This document shows, piece by piece, positions 1 to 9,141 of a stretch of 64,000 nt of DNA. Below the pieces are notes generated by a model. The model was given only the letters and a program-made list of their open reading frames with translations, did not search any database and was not told the origin of the DNA. The stretch covers positions 1,364,001-1,428,000 of the forward strand of contig NZ_CP053908.1 in NCBI RefSeq assembly GCF_013256625.1, given 5' to 3'. Source of the DNA: Hymenobacter sp. BRD128. GTDB lineage: Bacteria; Bacteroidota; Bacteroidia; Cytophagales; Hymenobacteraceae. Numbering within the stretch: position 1 is the stretch's first letter; the number at the start of each line of letters is the position of its first letter. The position numbers and the translations under genes were made by a program.

Positions 1-834
1 GCGGCCGACTCGGCCGCTACCGTGGGCGACGAGCCCTGGCAGTACTTCCGGGAATTTGATGCGCAGCAGGTGCCCGTAGCTGTGGCCGAAAGCCGCCGGC
101 TAGGCCTCGACTTGCTACGTCAGCACCATCCCGAAACTACGTGCGTGGTGCTCGACGATGCCTACCAGCACCGCCGCGTGCGCCCGGCACTCAACCTCCT
201 GCTCACTGAGCTGGCCAGACCTTTTTACGCGGACTTTGTGCTGCCGGCCGGCCGCCTGCGCGAAAGCCGCCCCGGGGCCGCCCGCGCCGATGTAATTATC
301 CTCACCAAGTGCCCGCCCACCCTGCCGGCCGAAGCGCAGGCCGCCGCCGAGGCGCAGGTGCGGCGCTACGCCCGGCCCGGCGTGCCGGTGCTTTTTTCGG
401 CGTATGCCTATGGGGCACCCGAGCCGCTTCTGGCCGAATTGGAGTGGCTAAGCTCCGAGCTGGTGCGAGTGCCCGCCCCGCCGCCCACGCCTGGCCCGGC
501 GCTGCTGCTTACGGGCATTGCGCAGCCCGGCCCGCTACGCAGCTACCTCGATAGACAGGGCTATACCATTGAGCACCACGAAGAATTACCCGACCACCAC
601 GCCTTTCAGCCAGCCGACCTCGCCGCTCTGCTGCGGCACTGGCAGCCGGGCTGGCCTATTTTTACCACCGAAAAAGATGCGACCCGCCTGGCTAGCCCTG
701 GCTTGTGGGCCGGGCCGCAGCGGGTATTGGCTGGCCATATCTATACCATTCCGGTGCGGGTGGCGTTGCTGGCCGACGGTGCGGCGCGGCTGGCTAGCCT
801 GGTAGCCGCCGCTACCGGGCCAGCCAGCCGCTAG
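1..834 (+). CDS. lpxK: Tetraacyldisaccharide 4'-kinase, 5' end outside window
   Basis: This is the C-terminal part of the inner-membrane-associated kinase that phosphorylates the 4' position of the lipid A disaccharide precursor. The reading frame is open from base 1 and begins with the family segment ADSAATVGDEP, so the true start lies upstream. Other family hallmarks are VVLDDAYQHRRV, the lipid A kinase DDxxQH-like segment (about residues 50-60 of the visible part), VLPAGRLRE and FTTEKDATRL near the end. About 277 residues are visible of a family usually near 330-350. The N-terminal Walker A region is missing only because the window cuts it off. Confidence 0.93.
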   Translation, partial: AADSAATVGDEPWQYFREFDAQQVPVAVAESRRLGLDLLRQHHPETTCVVLDDAYQHRRVRPALNLLLTELARPFYADFVLPAGRLRESRPGAARADVIILTKCPPTLPAEAQAAAEAQVRRYARPGVPVLFSAYAYGAPEPLLAELEWLSSELVRVPAPPPTPGPALLLTGIAQPGPLRSYLDRQGYTIEHHEELPDHHAFQPADLAALLRHWQPGWPIFTTEKDATRLASPGLWAGPQRVLAGHIYTIPVRVALLADGAARLASLVAAATGPASR

Positions 835-894
835 TACCTTTAACTGCTGAGTTGGGCGCGCCAGCGTCTTCTATTATCGAGCGTTTATTTCTGC

Positions 895-2940
895 ATGGTT
901 TCTTTTAAAAACGCGGCCGGCCGCTGGCTCCTGTTACTGCTGCTGCTGGGGCTGGGTGCCCCCCTGGCCGCCCGGGCGCAGATTGTCGACGACTCGACCA
1001 AGGTGCTCTACGGCCCCAAAACGACCCGCGTCATCTCCGAGGCCGAGGTGCGGCGCGACTCGACGGGCGGCACCCCTATCGATACCGCCCTCACGCAGTG
1101 GCCGCAGGCGCGCTTCTGGGCCCACGATACTACGTTTCAGCAAGATTTGGGCGTGCTGGGCTCGGCCTCACACCCGCTCTTGTATCAGCCCAACTACCAG
1201 CTGGGGGCGCGCTTCGGGCGCAATGCCTTCGACCGCAATACCCGCGACGGGAGCGAGGTGCCGTACTACGACAGCCGCTCGCCCTACTCATTTTTTCGCT
1301 ACGTGCAGGGCAGCCGCGGCGAGCAGGTATTTGAAATCAACTACTCGCGCTCGCTGAAGAAAAATTTTAGTATTGGCATTGATTACGAGCGTATTGCCGG
1401 CAATCAGGTGCTGGCCGTGAATACGTCGCAGTGGCAGGTCGAGCACAATAACTTTACCCTTTACAGCCGCTTCCAGACCGAAGACGGCCGCTACCATCTG
1501 CTCGCCAACTACTCGGCCAGCCGGCAGCGCACCCGCGAGCTAGGAGGCATTTGGCCAACTGCCACCGAAAGCCTTACGGAGCTGAAGGGGCTCAACAGCT
1601 TCTTCAAGTACGACTTGGAGCGCGTGTACCTCTCGCCGGGCATCAACATCGACGACCGCGACCAGGTGCACGTGTTTCAGAGCTACCGGCTGGCGCAGAA
1701 GGGTTTCACGGCCTACCATGTGCTCGACGTGCGGCGGCAGTACAATGGCTATACCGACAATGCCTTGCCGCGCGATGCCAGCGGCTTCTTGCTTTTTTAT
1801 CCGCAGGCCACCACCTTTCCCGGCTCGGGCACGCTGCGCAACTCGGTAGCCACCGACGACCGCGCCACCTTCCGCCAGATTGAGAACACCTTTGGCCTGC
1901 TGGGCCGCACCGACCGCATCGAGTACAACGTGTACGGCCGTTACCGCAACGCCTGGCTTTCGCAGCTCACCACGCCGCTCGGCCGCTCGGGCACCGGCCT
2001 GCGTCTCCAAACGGTGGGCAGCTCCCCGGCCGATACCATCGTGGCGCCGCACTACTTCGGGCAGCTGTTCGTGGGCGGCACGGCCTCGTTTAACTACCGC
2101 AGCATCTACGCCGTGGAAGTGGCCGGCGAGTACCTGCCCTACGACAACGGCAGCGTGAAAGTGCCGGGCGCGGGCGCCGAGTACTGGCTACGTGGCCGCA
2201 TCCGCACCGGCCCGCTCTCGGCCGAGCTGCTACTTAATTCTTACTCGGCTACGCTCACCCAGCGCGTATTTATCGGCAACAACTACACCTGGACTAACCT
2301 GAGCGATAACAAATGGCAGAGCACCTTTGGCAACACCACTACCCAGCAGCTCACGGGGCGTCTGCGCCAGCGCCTGCCTTTCCTGGCCGAGCATTCTATT
2401 GAGCTGAGCGCCAGCGCCGCGCGCATCGCCGGGCTGCTGTTTTATAATCAGTACGGCGTGCCCGAGCAGCTCTCCAGCGCCATTGCCGACAGCAAGGTGC
2501 TGCTCATCGGCTTTGCGCGGCACCGCGCCCGGCTAGGCAATGTGTACTTTGATAACCAGGCTACTTACACGCGGGGGGGCGATGGTGCGGGCCTGCGCAT
2601 TCCGGCGCTCGTCACCGAGTCGCGGGTGTATTACCAGCGGCGGGTGTTTGGGCACGCGCTGTTTGCGCAGGTGGGCGGCGAGCTGTATTACCAGTCGAGC
2701 TACCGGGGCTACAACTATGCGCCGAGCACCCAGCAGTTTTACGTGCAGGACCGCTTTACCATCGGCAACTACGCGGTGGCTAACGTGTTCGTGGCCGCCG
2801 ATATCAGCTCGGCCTCCCTTTTCCTGAAAGTGGCCTACCTCAACCAGGGGCTGGGCCGCGACGGCTATTTCACGGCCCCGTATTATACCGGCTACCCGCG
2901 CCGCTTCCAGTTTGGGGTGCGGTGGCGGTTCTTTAGCTAA
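895..2940 (+). CDS. Putative outer-membrane porin (Porin_10-like)
   Basis: This 681-residue protein has a clear Sec signal peptide: a basic start, a run of leucines, and cleavage after about residue 28 (AARAQ). After it come many alternating aromatic/polar segments, and the last residues (QFGVRWRFFS) form a beta-strand ending in aromatic residues, as expected for an outer-membrane barrel. Length and style match the putative porin family common in Cytophagales. The ATG at 895 is the only start giving the signal peptide. Substrate cannot be read from the sequence. It lies 61 bases after lpxK, and miaE follows 10 bases after its stop. Confidence 0.82.
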   Translation: MVSFKNAAGRWLLLLLLLGLGAPLAARAQIVDDSTKVLYGPKTTRVISEAEVRRDSTGGTPIDTALTQWPQARFWAHDTTFQQDLGVLGSASHPLLYQPNYQLGARFGRNAFDRNTRDGSEVPYYDSRSPYSFFRYVQGSRGEQVFEINYSRSLKKNFSIGIDYERIAGNQVLAVNTSQWQVEHNNFTLYSRFQTEDGRYHLLANYSASRQRTRELGGIWPTATESLTELKGLNSFFKYDLERVYLSPGINIDDRDQVHVFQSYRLAQKGFTAYHVLDVRRQYNGYTDNALPRDASGFLLFYPQATTFPGSGTLRNSVATDDRATFRQIENTFGLLGRTDRIEYNVYGRYRNAWLSQLTTPLGRSGTGLRLQTVGSSPADTIVAPHYFGQLFVGGTASFNYRSIYAVEVAGEYLPYDNGSVKVPGAGAEYWLRGRIRTGPLSAELLLNSYSATLTQRVFIGNNYTWTNLSDNKWQSTFGNTTTQQLTGRLRQRLPFLAEHSIELSASAARIAGLLFYNQYGVPEQLSSAIADSKVLLIGFARHRARLGNVYFDNQATYTRGGDGAGLRIPALVTESRVYYQRRVFGHALFAQVGGELYYQSSYRGYNYAPSTQQFYVQDRFTIGNYAVANVFVAADISSASLFLKVAYLNQGLGRDGYFTAPYYTGYPRRFQFGVRWRFFS

Positions 2941-2950
2941 ATTCTTCGTG

Positions 2951-3553
2951 ATGAAAGAAAAAACCATCCTCAAGCTTAAGCTTAACTCCGACCCGCGCTG
3001 GGCCGACCTGGCCAGCAAAAACCTGGAGGAAATCCTGGTTGACCACGCCTATTGCGAGCAAAAGGCGGCCAGCACCGGCATCTCGCTCATCGTGCACTAC
3101 CCCGAAAAAGAGCGCCTGGTAGACGAGCTTACTGCCCTCGTGGCCGAGGAATGGGAGCACTTCGACCGCGTGGTGAAGGAGCTGCGCAAGCGCAACCTGC
3201 CGCTAGGTCGCCCGCGCCGCGACGAGTACGTGGTGCAGCTCATGGCGCACGTGCGCAAAGGCGGCCCGCGCGAGCGCCAGCTCCTGGACCAGCTGCTTGT
3301 GTCATCGCTCATTGAGGCGCGCAGCTGCGAGCGCTTCAAGCTGCTGTGGCTGCATTTGCAAGACCGCGACCCCGAATTGAGCCAGTTCTACTACGAGCTG
3401 ATGGCGAGCGAGGCCGGCCACTTCGTGAGCTACGTCGACCTGGCCAAAGAATATTGCGACTCCGCCGAGGTCGATGCCCGCTTGCAGGAATTACTCAAAA
3501 TCGAGGGTGAGATTGTAGTGAGTTTGCCCGTGCGCGACGACCGTATGCACTAA
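2951..3553 (+). CDS. miaE: tRNA-(ms2io6A)-hydroxylase
   Basis: A 200-residue ferritin-like di-iron protein predicted to hydroxylate the isopentenyl side chain of 2-methylthio-N6-isopentenyladenosine at position 37 of tRNAs that read UNN codons. Iron ligands are visible as EEWEHF, an early Glu-x-x-His pair, then EARSCERF, and a second Glu-x-x-His in ASEAGHF. The start is the ATG at 2951. A longer frame runs back to 2912 into the porin gene but would add a non-homologous Gly-rich stretch. The gene follows the porin stop by 10 bases, so the two are probably co-transcribed. Confidence 0.9.
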   Translation: MKEKTILKLKLNSDPRWADLASKNLEEILVDHAYCEQKAASTGISLIVHYPEKERLVDELTALVAEEWEHFDRVVKELRKRNLPLGRPRRDEYVVQLMAHVRKGGPRERQLLDQLLVSSLIEARSCERFKLLWLHLQDRDPELSQFYYELMASEAGHFVSYVDLAKEYCDSAEVDARLQELLKIEGEIVVSLPVRDDRMH

Positions 3554-3560
3554 CTCCACG

Positions 3561-3599
3561 GTGTCATGCCTCCTTCGGGAAGCCAGATGAGCATGACAA
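3561..3599. repeat. Short inverted repeat, TGTCATGC ... GCATGACA
   Basis: TGTCATGC (3562-3569) is repeated in inverted orientation at 3591-3598 with a 21-base spacer containing the small stem CTTC/GAAG. The outer words match the tips of the long palindromes at 22394-22494 and 38985-39098, so this may be a decayed relative. It has no U-tract, so terminator function is doubtful. Confidence 0.35.
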
Positions 3600-3621
3600 C
3601 TAGTTTATAGCTTAGCCAAGC

Positions 3622-4056
3622 GTGACACCTATTGTACTTGAAATTCCGACTCTAGCCGCCGTGCCCACGGCCGCCCAGCAGCTCGCCACGGCCATTGCCG
3701 AGTCGGGCCGCTCCGTGGTGGCTTTTGAGGGCGAGATGGGGGCGGGCAAAACCACGCTCATCCGGGCCCTGTGCGCCGCGCTAGGGGTCAAAGACGATGT
3801 GAGCAGCCCCACCTTTGCCCTGGTCAACGAGTACCGCGACGGCCAGGGCCAGTCCCTTTATCATTTCGATTTTTATCGGGTCGACTCCGAAGAAGAAGCT
3901 GCCCGGCTGGGCGCGGCCGAGTACTTCGATTCGGGGTATCTTTGCCTAGTAGAATGGCCTAGCCGCGTGGCCAGCCTGCTACCCCCGCAGCGACTGCTGG
4001 TGGAGCTGACCGTAACCGGCCCCGAATCAAGACAATTATCAATTAACAGTGAGTAA
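3622..4056 (+). CDS. tsaE: tRNA threonylcarbamoyladenosine biosynthesis ATPase TsaE
   Basis: TsaE is the small P-loop ATPase that works with TsaB, TsaC/Sua5 and TsaD to make t6A37 on ANN-decoding tRNAs. The Walker A motif GEMGAGKTT is at about residues 38-46, followed by SSPTFALVNEY and HFDFYR, and VEWPSR, the family's conserved Glu-Trp. Length (144 aa) is normal. The start is GTG at 3622. The last residues (RQLSINSE) are encoded by a word, TCAATTAACAGT, that occurs again at 22754 ahead of the nifU-like gene, so the C-terminal tail may come from a repeat. Alanine dehydrogenase follows. Confidence 0.92.
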   Translation: MTPIVLEIPTLAAVPTAAQQLATAIAESGRSVVAFEGEMGAGKTTLIRALCAALGVKDDVSSPTFALVNEYRDGQGQSLYHFDFYRVDSEEEAARLGAAEYFDSGYLCLVEWPSRVASLLPPQRLLVELTVTGPESRQLSINSE

Positions 4057-4131
4057 TGAGCAGTGCGCAATGAGTACCTGGCAGCCAGAAGCTGCTCACT
4101 GGTTATTGCGCCCCGCTCACTGAAATAAGTT

Positions 4132-5358
4132 ATGGCCGAACAGCTACCCTCCGGCTTTGGCGCGCTGGCTACGAGCCGCGCCTACTTCACCCAGGAGTCG
4201 ATGCTGGCCGTGGAAACGCGCAAGCGTAAGCTCTTCATCGGCCTGCCCAAGGAAACCTCGTTGCAGGAAAACCGCCTCGGCCTCACGCCCGAAGCCGTGC
4301 ATCACCTCGTGACCGAAGGCCACGAAGTGATGCTGGAAAGCGGGGCCGGCGAGCCCAGCAAGTACTCCGACCACGACTACTCCGAAGCCGGTGCCACCAT
4401 TGCCTACTCCACGGAGGAAGTCTACAAGGCCGACATCATCCTGAAAGTGGCCCCGCCCGTGATGGATGAAATTGAGCTGATGCGCCCCGGCCAGACGCTC
4501 ATCTCGGCCCTGCAAATGGGCACCATGACGCCCGAATTCGTCAATGCGCTGGCCCGCAAAAAGGTGAATGCCATCGGTTTCGAGCTGATAAAGGACCCTA
4601 GCGGCGCCCGCCCGGTGGTGCGCGCCATGAGCGAAATTGCGGGTTCGACGGTGATGCTGGTGGCGGCCGAGTACCTGGCCCGCTCCAACGAAGGCAAGGG
4701 GATTATTCTGGGCGGCATTACGGGCGTGCCGCCGTCGCAGGTCGTGATTCTGGGCGCCGGCACCGTGGCCGAGTACGCCGCCCGCGCCGCTATCGGGCTG
4801 GGAGCGGAGGTAAAAGTATTTGATAATCACCTGTATAAGCTACGCCGTCTCAAGCATAACCTCGGCGCGCAGCTCTACACCAGCACCCTCGATACCTTCG
4901 CCCTGAGCCAGCAGATTCGGCGAGCCGACGTGGTGATTGGCGCGCTGGCCGTGGAGGAAGGCCGCATCCCCTTCATGGTGCCCGAGCAGATGGTGGCTAG
5001 CATGGCGGCCGGCTCCATCATCATCGACATCAGCATCGACCAGGGCGGCTGCTTCGAAACCAGCGAGCTGACCACGCACAGCAAGCCGGTTTTCCGCAAG
5101 TACGACGTGGTGCACTACTGCGTGCCCAACATCGCCTCGCGCGTGCCCCGCACCGCCACCAACGCCCTCAGCAACATCTTCACGCCCATTCTGCAAGACA
5201 TCAGCCAGCAGGGCGGCATCAACGAGGCGCTGTTCACGAACGAGCATTTCCGCTCGGGCGTCTACATCTACAAAGGCTCGCTCACCAATGCTGCCATCGC
5301 CAAAAAATTCAACATGCGCTATAAGGAGCTAGGGCTGCTGATTGCGGTGCGGAATTAA
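4132..5358 (+). CDS. ald: Alanine dehydrogenase
   Basis: A 408-residue NAD-dependent enzyme of the alanine dehydrogenase/PNT family, which interconverts L-alanine and pyruvate plus ammonia. The N-terminal segment GLPKETSLQENRLGLTP is the family's substrate-side motif, and VVILGAGTVAEYAA at about residues 205-218 is the Rossmann dinucleotide loop. The C-terminal YCVPNIASRVPRTAT is also typical. About 30 extra N-terminal residues precede the core; the ATG at 4202 (MLAVETRKRKLF) is not in a better position, so the ATG at 4132 is kept. The gene lies 75 bases after tsaE on the same strand. Confidence 0.92.
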   Translation: MAEQLPSGFGALATSRAYFTQESMLAVETRKRKLFIGLPKETSLQENRLGLTPEAVHHLVTEGHEVMLESGAGEPSKYSDHDYSEAGATIAYSTEEVYKADIILKVAPPVMDEIELMRPGQTLISALQMGTMTPEFVNALARKKVNAIGFELIKDPSGARPVVRAMSEIAGSTVMLVAAEYLARSNEGKGIILGGITGVPPSQVVILGAGTVAEYAARAAIGLGAEVKVFDNHLYKLRRLKHNLGAQLYTSTLDTFALSQQIRRADVVIGALAVEEGRIPFMVPEQMVASMAAGSIIIDISIDQGGCFETSELTTHSKPVFRKYDVVHYCVPNIASRVPRTATNALSNIFTPILQDISQQGGINEALFTNEHFRSGVYIYKGSLTNAAIAKKFNMRYKELGLLIAVRN

Positions 5359-5385
5359 GCGCATCAAATGGCTGAGGTAAATGAC

Positions 5386-5721
5386 TCATTTCCAATTTTG
5401 CCAGATAAGTAGCAGGATAATAAAAGCCACCAGTACCAAGCAGCCTAGCTGGCGGGTAGTGGTGGCTTTTTGCATGTGTTGTAAATGATGCATCGCTTCT
5501 GTTTGGGGTAAAAAGAAACCCCGCCAAGCATTATCAGGCTCTGACAAAACCCAGATTTGCTGACAATCGGTGCAGTAGTAGGTGGCGCTCACGTTCGGTA
5601 AGGCCGGCGCCGATATGACGGTAAGCTGTTTGCTTGATAATCTATGCGTTAAATCAACGTCAAGCGCGGCAAAGCTAGTTGCCGACGGAAAGCTGTAGAT
5701 GGGAGTAAGTGAGCAAGTCAT
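5386..5721 (-). CDS. Small membrane protein with single C-terminal TM helix
   Basis: I do not recognise this 111-residue protein. It carries YYCTDCQQIWVLSEPDNAW, which looks like half of a zinc ribbon (one CxxC pair only). A hydrophobic helix at about residues 93-108 (GCLVLVAFIILLLIW) runs almost to the C-terminus, so it is probably tail-anchored with the soluble part in the cytoplasm. Base composition is lower in GC than its neighbours. It lies convergent to ald (28-base gap) and directly upstream of the flavin reductase gene on the same strand. Confidence 0.6.
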   Translation of the reverse strand: MTCSLTPIYSFPSATSFAALDVDLTHRLSSKQLTVISAPALPNVSATYYCTDCQQIWVLSEPDNAWRGFFLPQTEAMHHLQHMQKATTTRQLGCLVLVAFIILLLIWQNWK

Positions 5722-5737
5722 ACTTATGACTTCAGGT

Positions 5738-6652
5738 TTAGCCTATCAGCAATACCCGCCACGCCTCGGCTACGCGGCCTTCTTCCAGCCACTGGCGGGC
5801 TAGCAGGGTCAGCTGCTTTTGCTGCTCGGCTAGGTCGGTGCGGTGCTTATTGAGTAAATACGCTACCATCGGCTCGGCTTTAATTTCCTCGATTTGGGCG
5901 GGGGTGGGAAGGGCGGCGCGCTCCACGTTGGCTAGCTTGGCCAGGTCGTTACCGGTGAGTAGGTCGCTGTGGCGAATGTGCGTGGGCAGCTCGTCGAAAC
6001 CTATTCCCAGGTGACGGTTGGGGCGGCTCACGGTGAACAGGTTTTCGGGGCGCAGGCGGCTGTACCAGTCGCCACCCAGGCGCGATACGGCCTCATACTT
6101 GTGCGGGTCGATGCCGGGCCGGCCGGTGAGCAGAATTGCCTCGCGCACATGGGCCTGCACCACCCGGCACACCACCAGGTTGCCGTGGCCAGGACCGTTG
6201 CCGAGGGCGATAAGCTGCTCGACTACGCACTCGAAGGCCACCGGGCACTCGGCCACGCGCGGCGGGCGCACCAGGCTGGATGTTGCCTCGGTGAGGCCGG
6301 CCTTAACAAACTCATTTACCCCGCTGGGATATTCGGCGCTGGCCAGCGAAAGCTGCTCGACCAGCGGATAGTCGCAGAGGTTAATCACGACCTCGGGCAC
6401 GGCGCGCACATTGTGCAGTGTATCCTTCTCGGAGTTGTCGCGCCCCCGGCTGGTGGGCGAAAACACCAGAATGGGCGGGCTTATACTGAACACATTGAAG
6501 AAGCTGAACGGACTTAAATTTACTTCGCCGGCCGCCGAAATGGTGCTGGCAAATGCAATGGGGCGCGGCGCCACCGCGCCGATAAGGTATTGGTAAAAAT
6601 CGGCCGGCGATAAGTCGGCCGGGGCAATGGCACGGTAGGCGGGGGCAGGCAT
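5738..6652 (-). CDS. Flavin reductase family protein (FMN-binding split barrel)
   Basis: A 304-residue protein of the flavin reductase-like, FMN-binding split-barrel family. The N-terminal motif YQYLIGAVAPRPIAFASTIS with later NLSPFSFFNVFSISPP (about residues 50-65) is diagnostic. The region from about residue 210 is an extra helical C-terminal tail seen in the longer Bacteroidota members. Such proteins reduce or bind FMN, but the partner here is unknown. The chosen start is the ATG at 6652 (MPAPAYRAI). The open frame extends to 6757 with low-complexity Arg/Pro residues that look non-coding. It is divergent from the zinc-finger/HTH gene at 6807. Confidence 0.87.
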   Translation of the reverse strand: MPAPAYRAIAPADLSPADFYQYLIGAVAPRPIAFASTISAAGEVNLSPFSFFNVFSISPPILVFSPTSRGRDNSEKDTLHNVRAVPEVVINLCDYPLVEQLSLASAEYPSGVNEFVKAGLTEATSSLVRPPRVAECPVAFECVVEQLIALGNGPGHGNLVVCRVVQAHVREAILLTGRPGIDPHKYEAVSRLGGDWYSRLRPENLFTVSRPNRHLGIGFDELPTHIRHSDLLTGNDLAKLANVERAALPTPAQIEEIKAEPMVAYLLNKHRTDLAEQQKQLTLLARQWLEEGRVAEAWRVLLIG

Positions 6653-6675
6653 GGGGTGGGGGAGGATTGACCAGT

Positions 6676-6760
6676 CAAAGCTACGGCCAGGGCGCACCGA
6701 AGCCCTGCCCGGTAGCTTTGGTCGCAACGCACAGTTTTTTGCTAAATTCCTATACATTTG
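6676..6760. promoter_or_regulatory. Divergent promoter region with two TAnnTTTG -7 boxes
   Basis: TACATTTG at 6753-6760 (plus strand, 46 bases before the ATG at 6807) and TAGCTTTG on the minus strand (CAAAGCTA at 6676-6683, 23 bases before the flavin-reductase ATG) both match the Bacteroidota -7 consensus TAnnTTTG. No convincing TTTG -33 box sits at the usual distance for either, so this remains a candidate. Confidence 0.35.
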
Positions 6761-6806
6761 CCGCTAGCCTCTTGCTGACCTTCCCACCCCGCTTTCCACC
6801 GTTGCC

Positions 6807-7229
6807 ATGACCGCGCCCGCCTGCCCCAAATGCGACTCGAAGGAAGCCACCAAGAGTGGGGTAATCAATGAGCGCCAGCGCTTTCGCTGCAAAAGCTGCG
6901 GCTACCATTACACCGTGGCCAAGGTGGGGCGTGAGGTTAATCCGTATTATGTGGTGAAGGCCTTGCAGCTTTACATCGAAGGAGTGAGCTACCGGGAGAT
7001 TGAGCGCCTGCTGGGCGTGAGCCACGTGAGCGTGATGAACTGGGTGAAGAAATACGGTGTGAAGGCCCCGCGCCAGACCGACTACCACCCGACGTATAAG
7101 ATTCTCAATCAAAAAGAGTTAGCCGAGTTTTTTCAGAAACCCGAAAACCTGAAAAGCGCCGGCCTGGTCGTGACCGAACTCGGCGACAAGTACATGATGA
7201 TACGCTGGGAGCGTTTCCGGGCAAGCTAG
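6807..7229 (+). CDS. IS1 InsA-like zinc-finger/HTH protein without transposase domain
   Basis: A 140-residue protein resembling the InsA half of IS1. Its N-terminal zinc ribbon has CPKC (residues 6-9) and CKSC (about 29-32), and is followed by YYVVKALQLYIEGVSYREI and LLGVSHVSVMNWVKKYG, a helix-turn-helix. No DDE/InsB frame follows and no terminal inverted repeats are visible, so this does not look like a mobile element. The C-terminal 50 residues (ILNQKELAEFF ... GDKYMMIRWERF) are unlike InsB and may be a ligand or partner domain. It probably acts as a DNA-binding regulator derived from a transposase; this role is inferred. Confidence 0.75.
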   Translation: MTAPACPKCDSKEATKSGVINERQRFRCKSCGYHYTVAKVGREVNPYYVVKALQLYIEGVSYREIERLLGVSHVSVMNWVKKYGVKAPRQTDYHPTYKILNQKELAEFFQKPENLKSAGLVVTELGDKYMMIRWERFRAS

Positions 7230-7379
7230 CGGCGGGCTCGGCTATACTACTGAGCAGGGCGCGAGTCTGGCCGGCGCACAAACGAAAAAAAAGCTGCTAC
7301 TTAGCCGGATAAATCTCAGGTAGTTGCGGTGGGGCCTTGTCCCGATATTCCTTTCCCACTCATTTTTTCAGCTTTTTCC

Positions 7380-8638
7380 ATGCGTTCTCCCCAACCTACC
7401 CTTGCCCCGGCCGAGCGGCCACCGGTGGGCCTATTCAGCGCCATCGTCATTGTGGCGGCGCTAGGCTATTTTGTCGACATCTACGACCTGGTTTTGTTTA
7501 GTATTATTCGGGTTAAGAGCCTGAACGGCATTGGCATAACCGACCCAACGGCCGTAACCGACCAGGGCCTGAACCTGCTGAGCATGCAGATGTGGGGCAT
7601 GCTGCTAGGGGGTATTTTATGGGGCGTGCTGGGCGATAAGCGCGGCCGCCTGTCGGTGTTGTTCGGCTCGATTTTGCTCTATTCGCTGGCCAACATTGCC
7701 AACGGCTTTGTGCAAACGGTGGAGCAGTACGGCTGGCTGCGCCTGATTGCGGGCGTGGGCCTGGCCGGCGAGCTGGGCGCAGGCATTACGCTGGTGGCCG
7801 AAACCCTGCCTAAGGAAAAGCGCGGCTACGGCACCATGATTGTGGCCTCGGTGGGCGTGAGCGGCGCGATGGTGGCCTACCTGGTAGGGCAGGAGTTTGG
7901 CTGGCGCAATGCCTACTTTATCGGGGGCGCGCTGGGCCTGGGGCTGCTGGCCCTGCGGGCCGGCGTGTTCGAGTCGGGCATGTTTGAGAGCACCAAGAAC
8001 TCCGACGTGTCGCGCGGTAACTTCCTGAGCCTCTTTAGCAGCGGGCCGCGCTTTTATAAGTACCTGCGCTGCCTGCTGGTGGGCACGCCCTTCTGGTATC
8101 TGGTGGGCATTCTCATCACGTTTGCGCCCGAGTTTGGCAAGCAGTTTGGGCTGCAAGGGCCCGTAACGGGCGGCCTGAGTATCTTCTGGTGCTACTTCGG
8201 CCTCACGCTGGGCGATTTCACGAGCGGCGGCCTCAGCCAAGTGTTTAAGAGCCGCAACAAAACGCTGCAAGTCTTCATCATCTCGTCGGCCTGCACGGTG
8301 GCGGCTTACCTCTTTGCCCTCAACGGGGCTAGCACCACGGTTTTCTACGCCGTATGCTTTATGATAGGCTTTACGGGGGGTTCTGGGCCTTGTTTGTGAC
8401 GGTAGCGGCCGAGCAGTTCGGCACCAACCTGCGCTCCACGGTAGCTACTACGGCGCCCAATTTTGCGCGCGGCGCCACGGTTATCATTGCCCCGGTGTAC
8501 AAGATGCTGAAGGCCAACCCGTCGCTGGGCATGGTGGGGGCGGCTGGCCTCATCGGGGCGGTACTGCTGCTGCTGGCTTTCTTCAGCGCCAGCACCCTGC
8601 CCGAAACCTATGGCAAGGACCTCGACTATGTAGAGTAG
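7380..8638 (+). pseudogene. MFS transporter, one-base frameshift
   Basis: A major facilitator superfamily carrier (about 419 aa if repaired) with the loop 2-3 motif GDKRGR and some 12 hydrophobic segments. The frame from the ATG at 7380 ends with a false tail and stop at 8399, while the last 85 residues, beginning FWALFVTVAAEQFG, continue in another frame to 8638. Adding one G to the six-G run at 8375-8380 joins them cleanly as FTGGFWALF. The protein is otherwise intact, so this is more likely a sequencing or slippage event than decay. Substrate is unknown; position ahead of a porin, an MHS carrier and acyl-CoA synthetases suggests a carboxylate. Confidence 0.82.
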
Positions 8639-9141
8639 GCGGCTAGTGCCAATACGGTTTGCAAAGTAACTGAGCGGCAGTTCCTAACGGGGCTGCCGCT
8701 TTGCGTTTGTTAGAAATTAGCTGGCTAAGTGGCTTGGAGCCGGGCTACGGTGGTTTTGTCGCTTATTAGCTATAGGTTTGCTGATTAAGTATAGTTGCCA
8801 GATTTTTTGCCCAAAATATGGTCTGAATACTCTTAGATGGGCATAATTTCAGAAGTCGTGGCAGCCGGCTAGCTCCTTTCACGGGCAGACCAGGCGCATT
8901 AACCGACAAGGCAGCAGGCACAGACTTACTAGTGCGTCGGTAATAAGTGCCTGATATGAATGTTATTGCCTTTTTTGCATCTGCTTTCTGGCCTTGGGCC
9001 GGCAGCTATAGTACTTTGCAAAACGACTGCACAGGTGTACCAACCTATAGACGAGCGCTGCTACTTAGCCGAACCAAACCAGGCTGCGGGGCGCGGTGCG
9101 CGCCGTCACGCTGCTTTTTTCCCACCATTCACGTCTTCTTT
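8639..9141. other. Non-coding interval between MFS and porin genes
   Basis: About 500 bases with no credible gene. The porin's frame is open back to 8947, but the translated stretch before the signal peptide is Cys/Arg-rich and unlike protein. The region is less GC-rich near 8760-8850, a likely promoter area. A hairpin follows the MFS stop. Confidence 0.6.
8673..8703 (+). terminator. Hairpin after MFS gene, weak U-tract
   Basis: AGCGGCAG (8673-8680) pairs with CTGCCGCT (8693-8700), followed by TTGCGTTTGTT. The stem is perfect but the T-run is interrupted, so intrinsic termination is possible rather than certain. Confidence 0.45.

Noticed and set aside
8947..9141. N-terminal extension of the porin to an ATG at 8947
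   Set aside because: It would place a signal peptide at residue 66 behind a Cys/Arg-rich stretch; the ATG at 9142 gives a normal leader.
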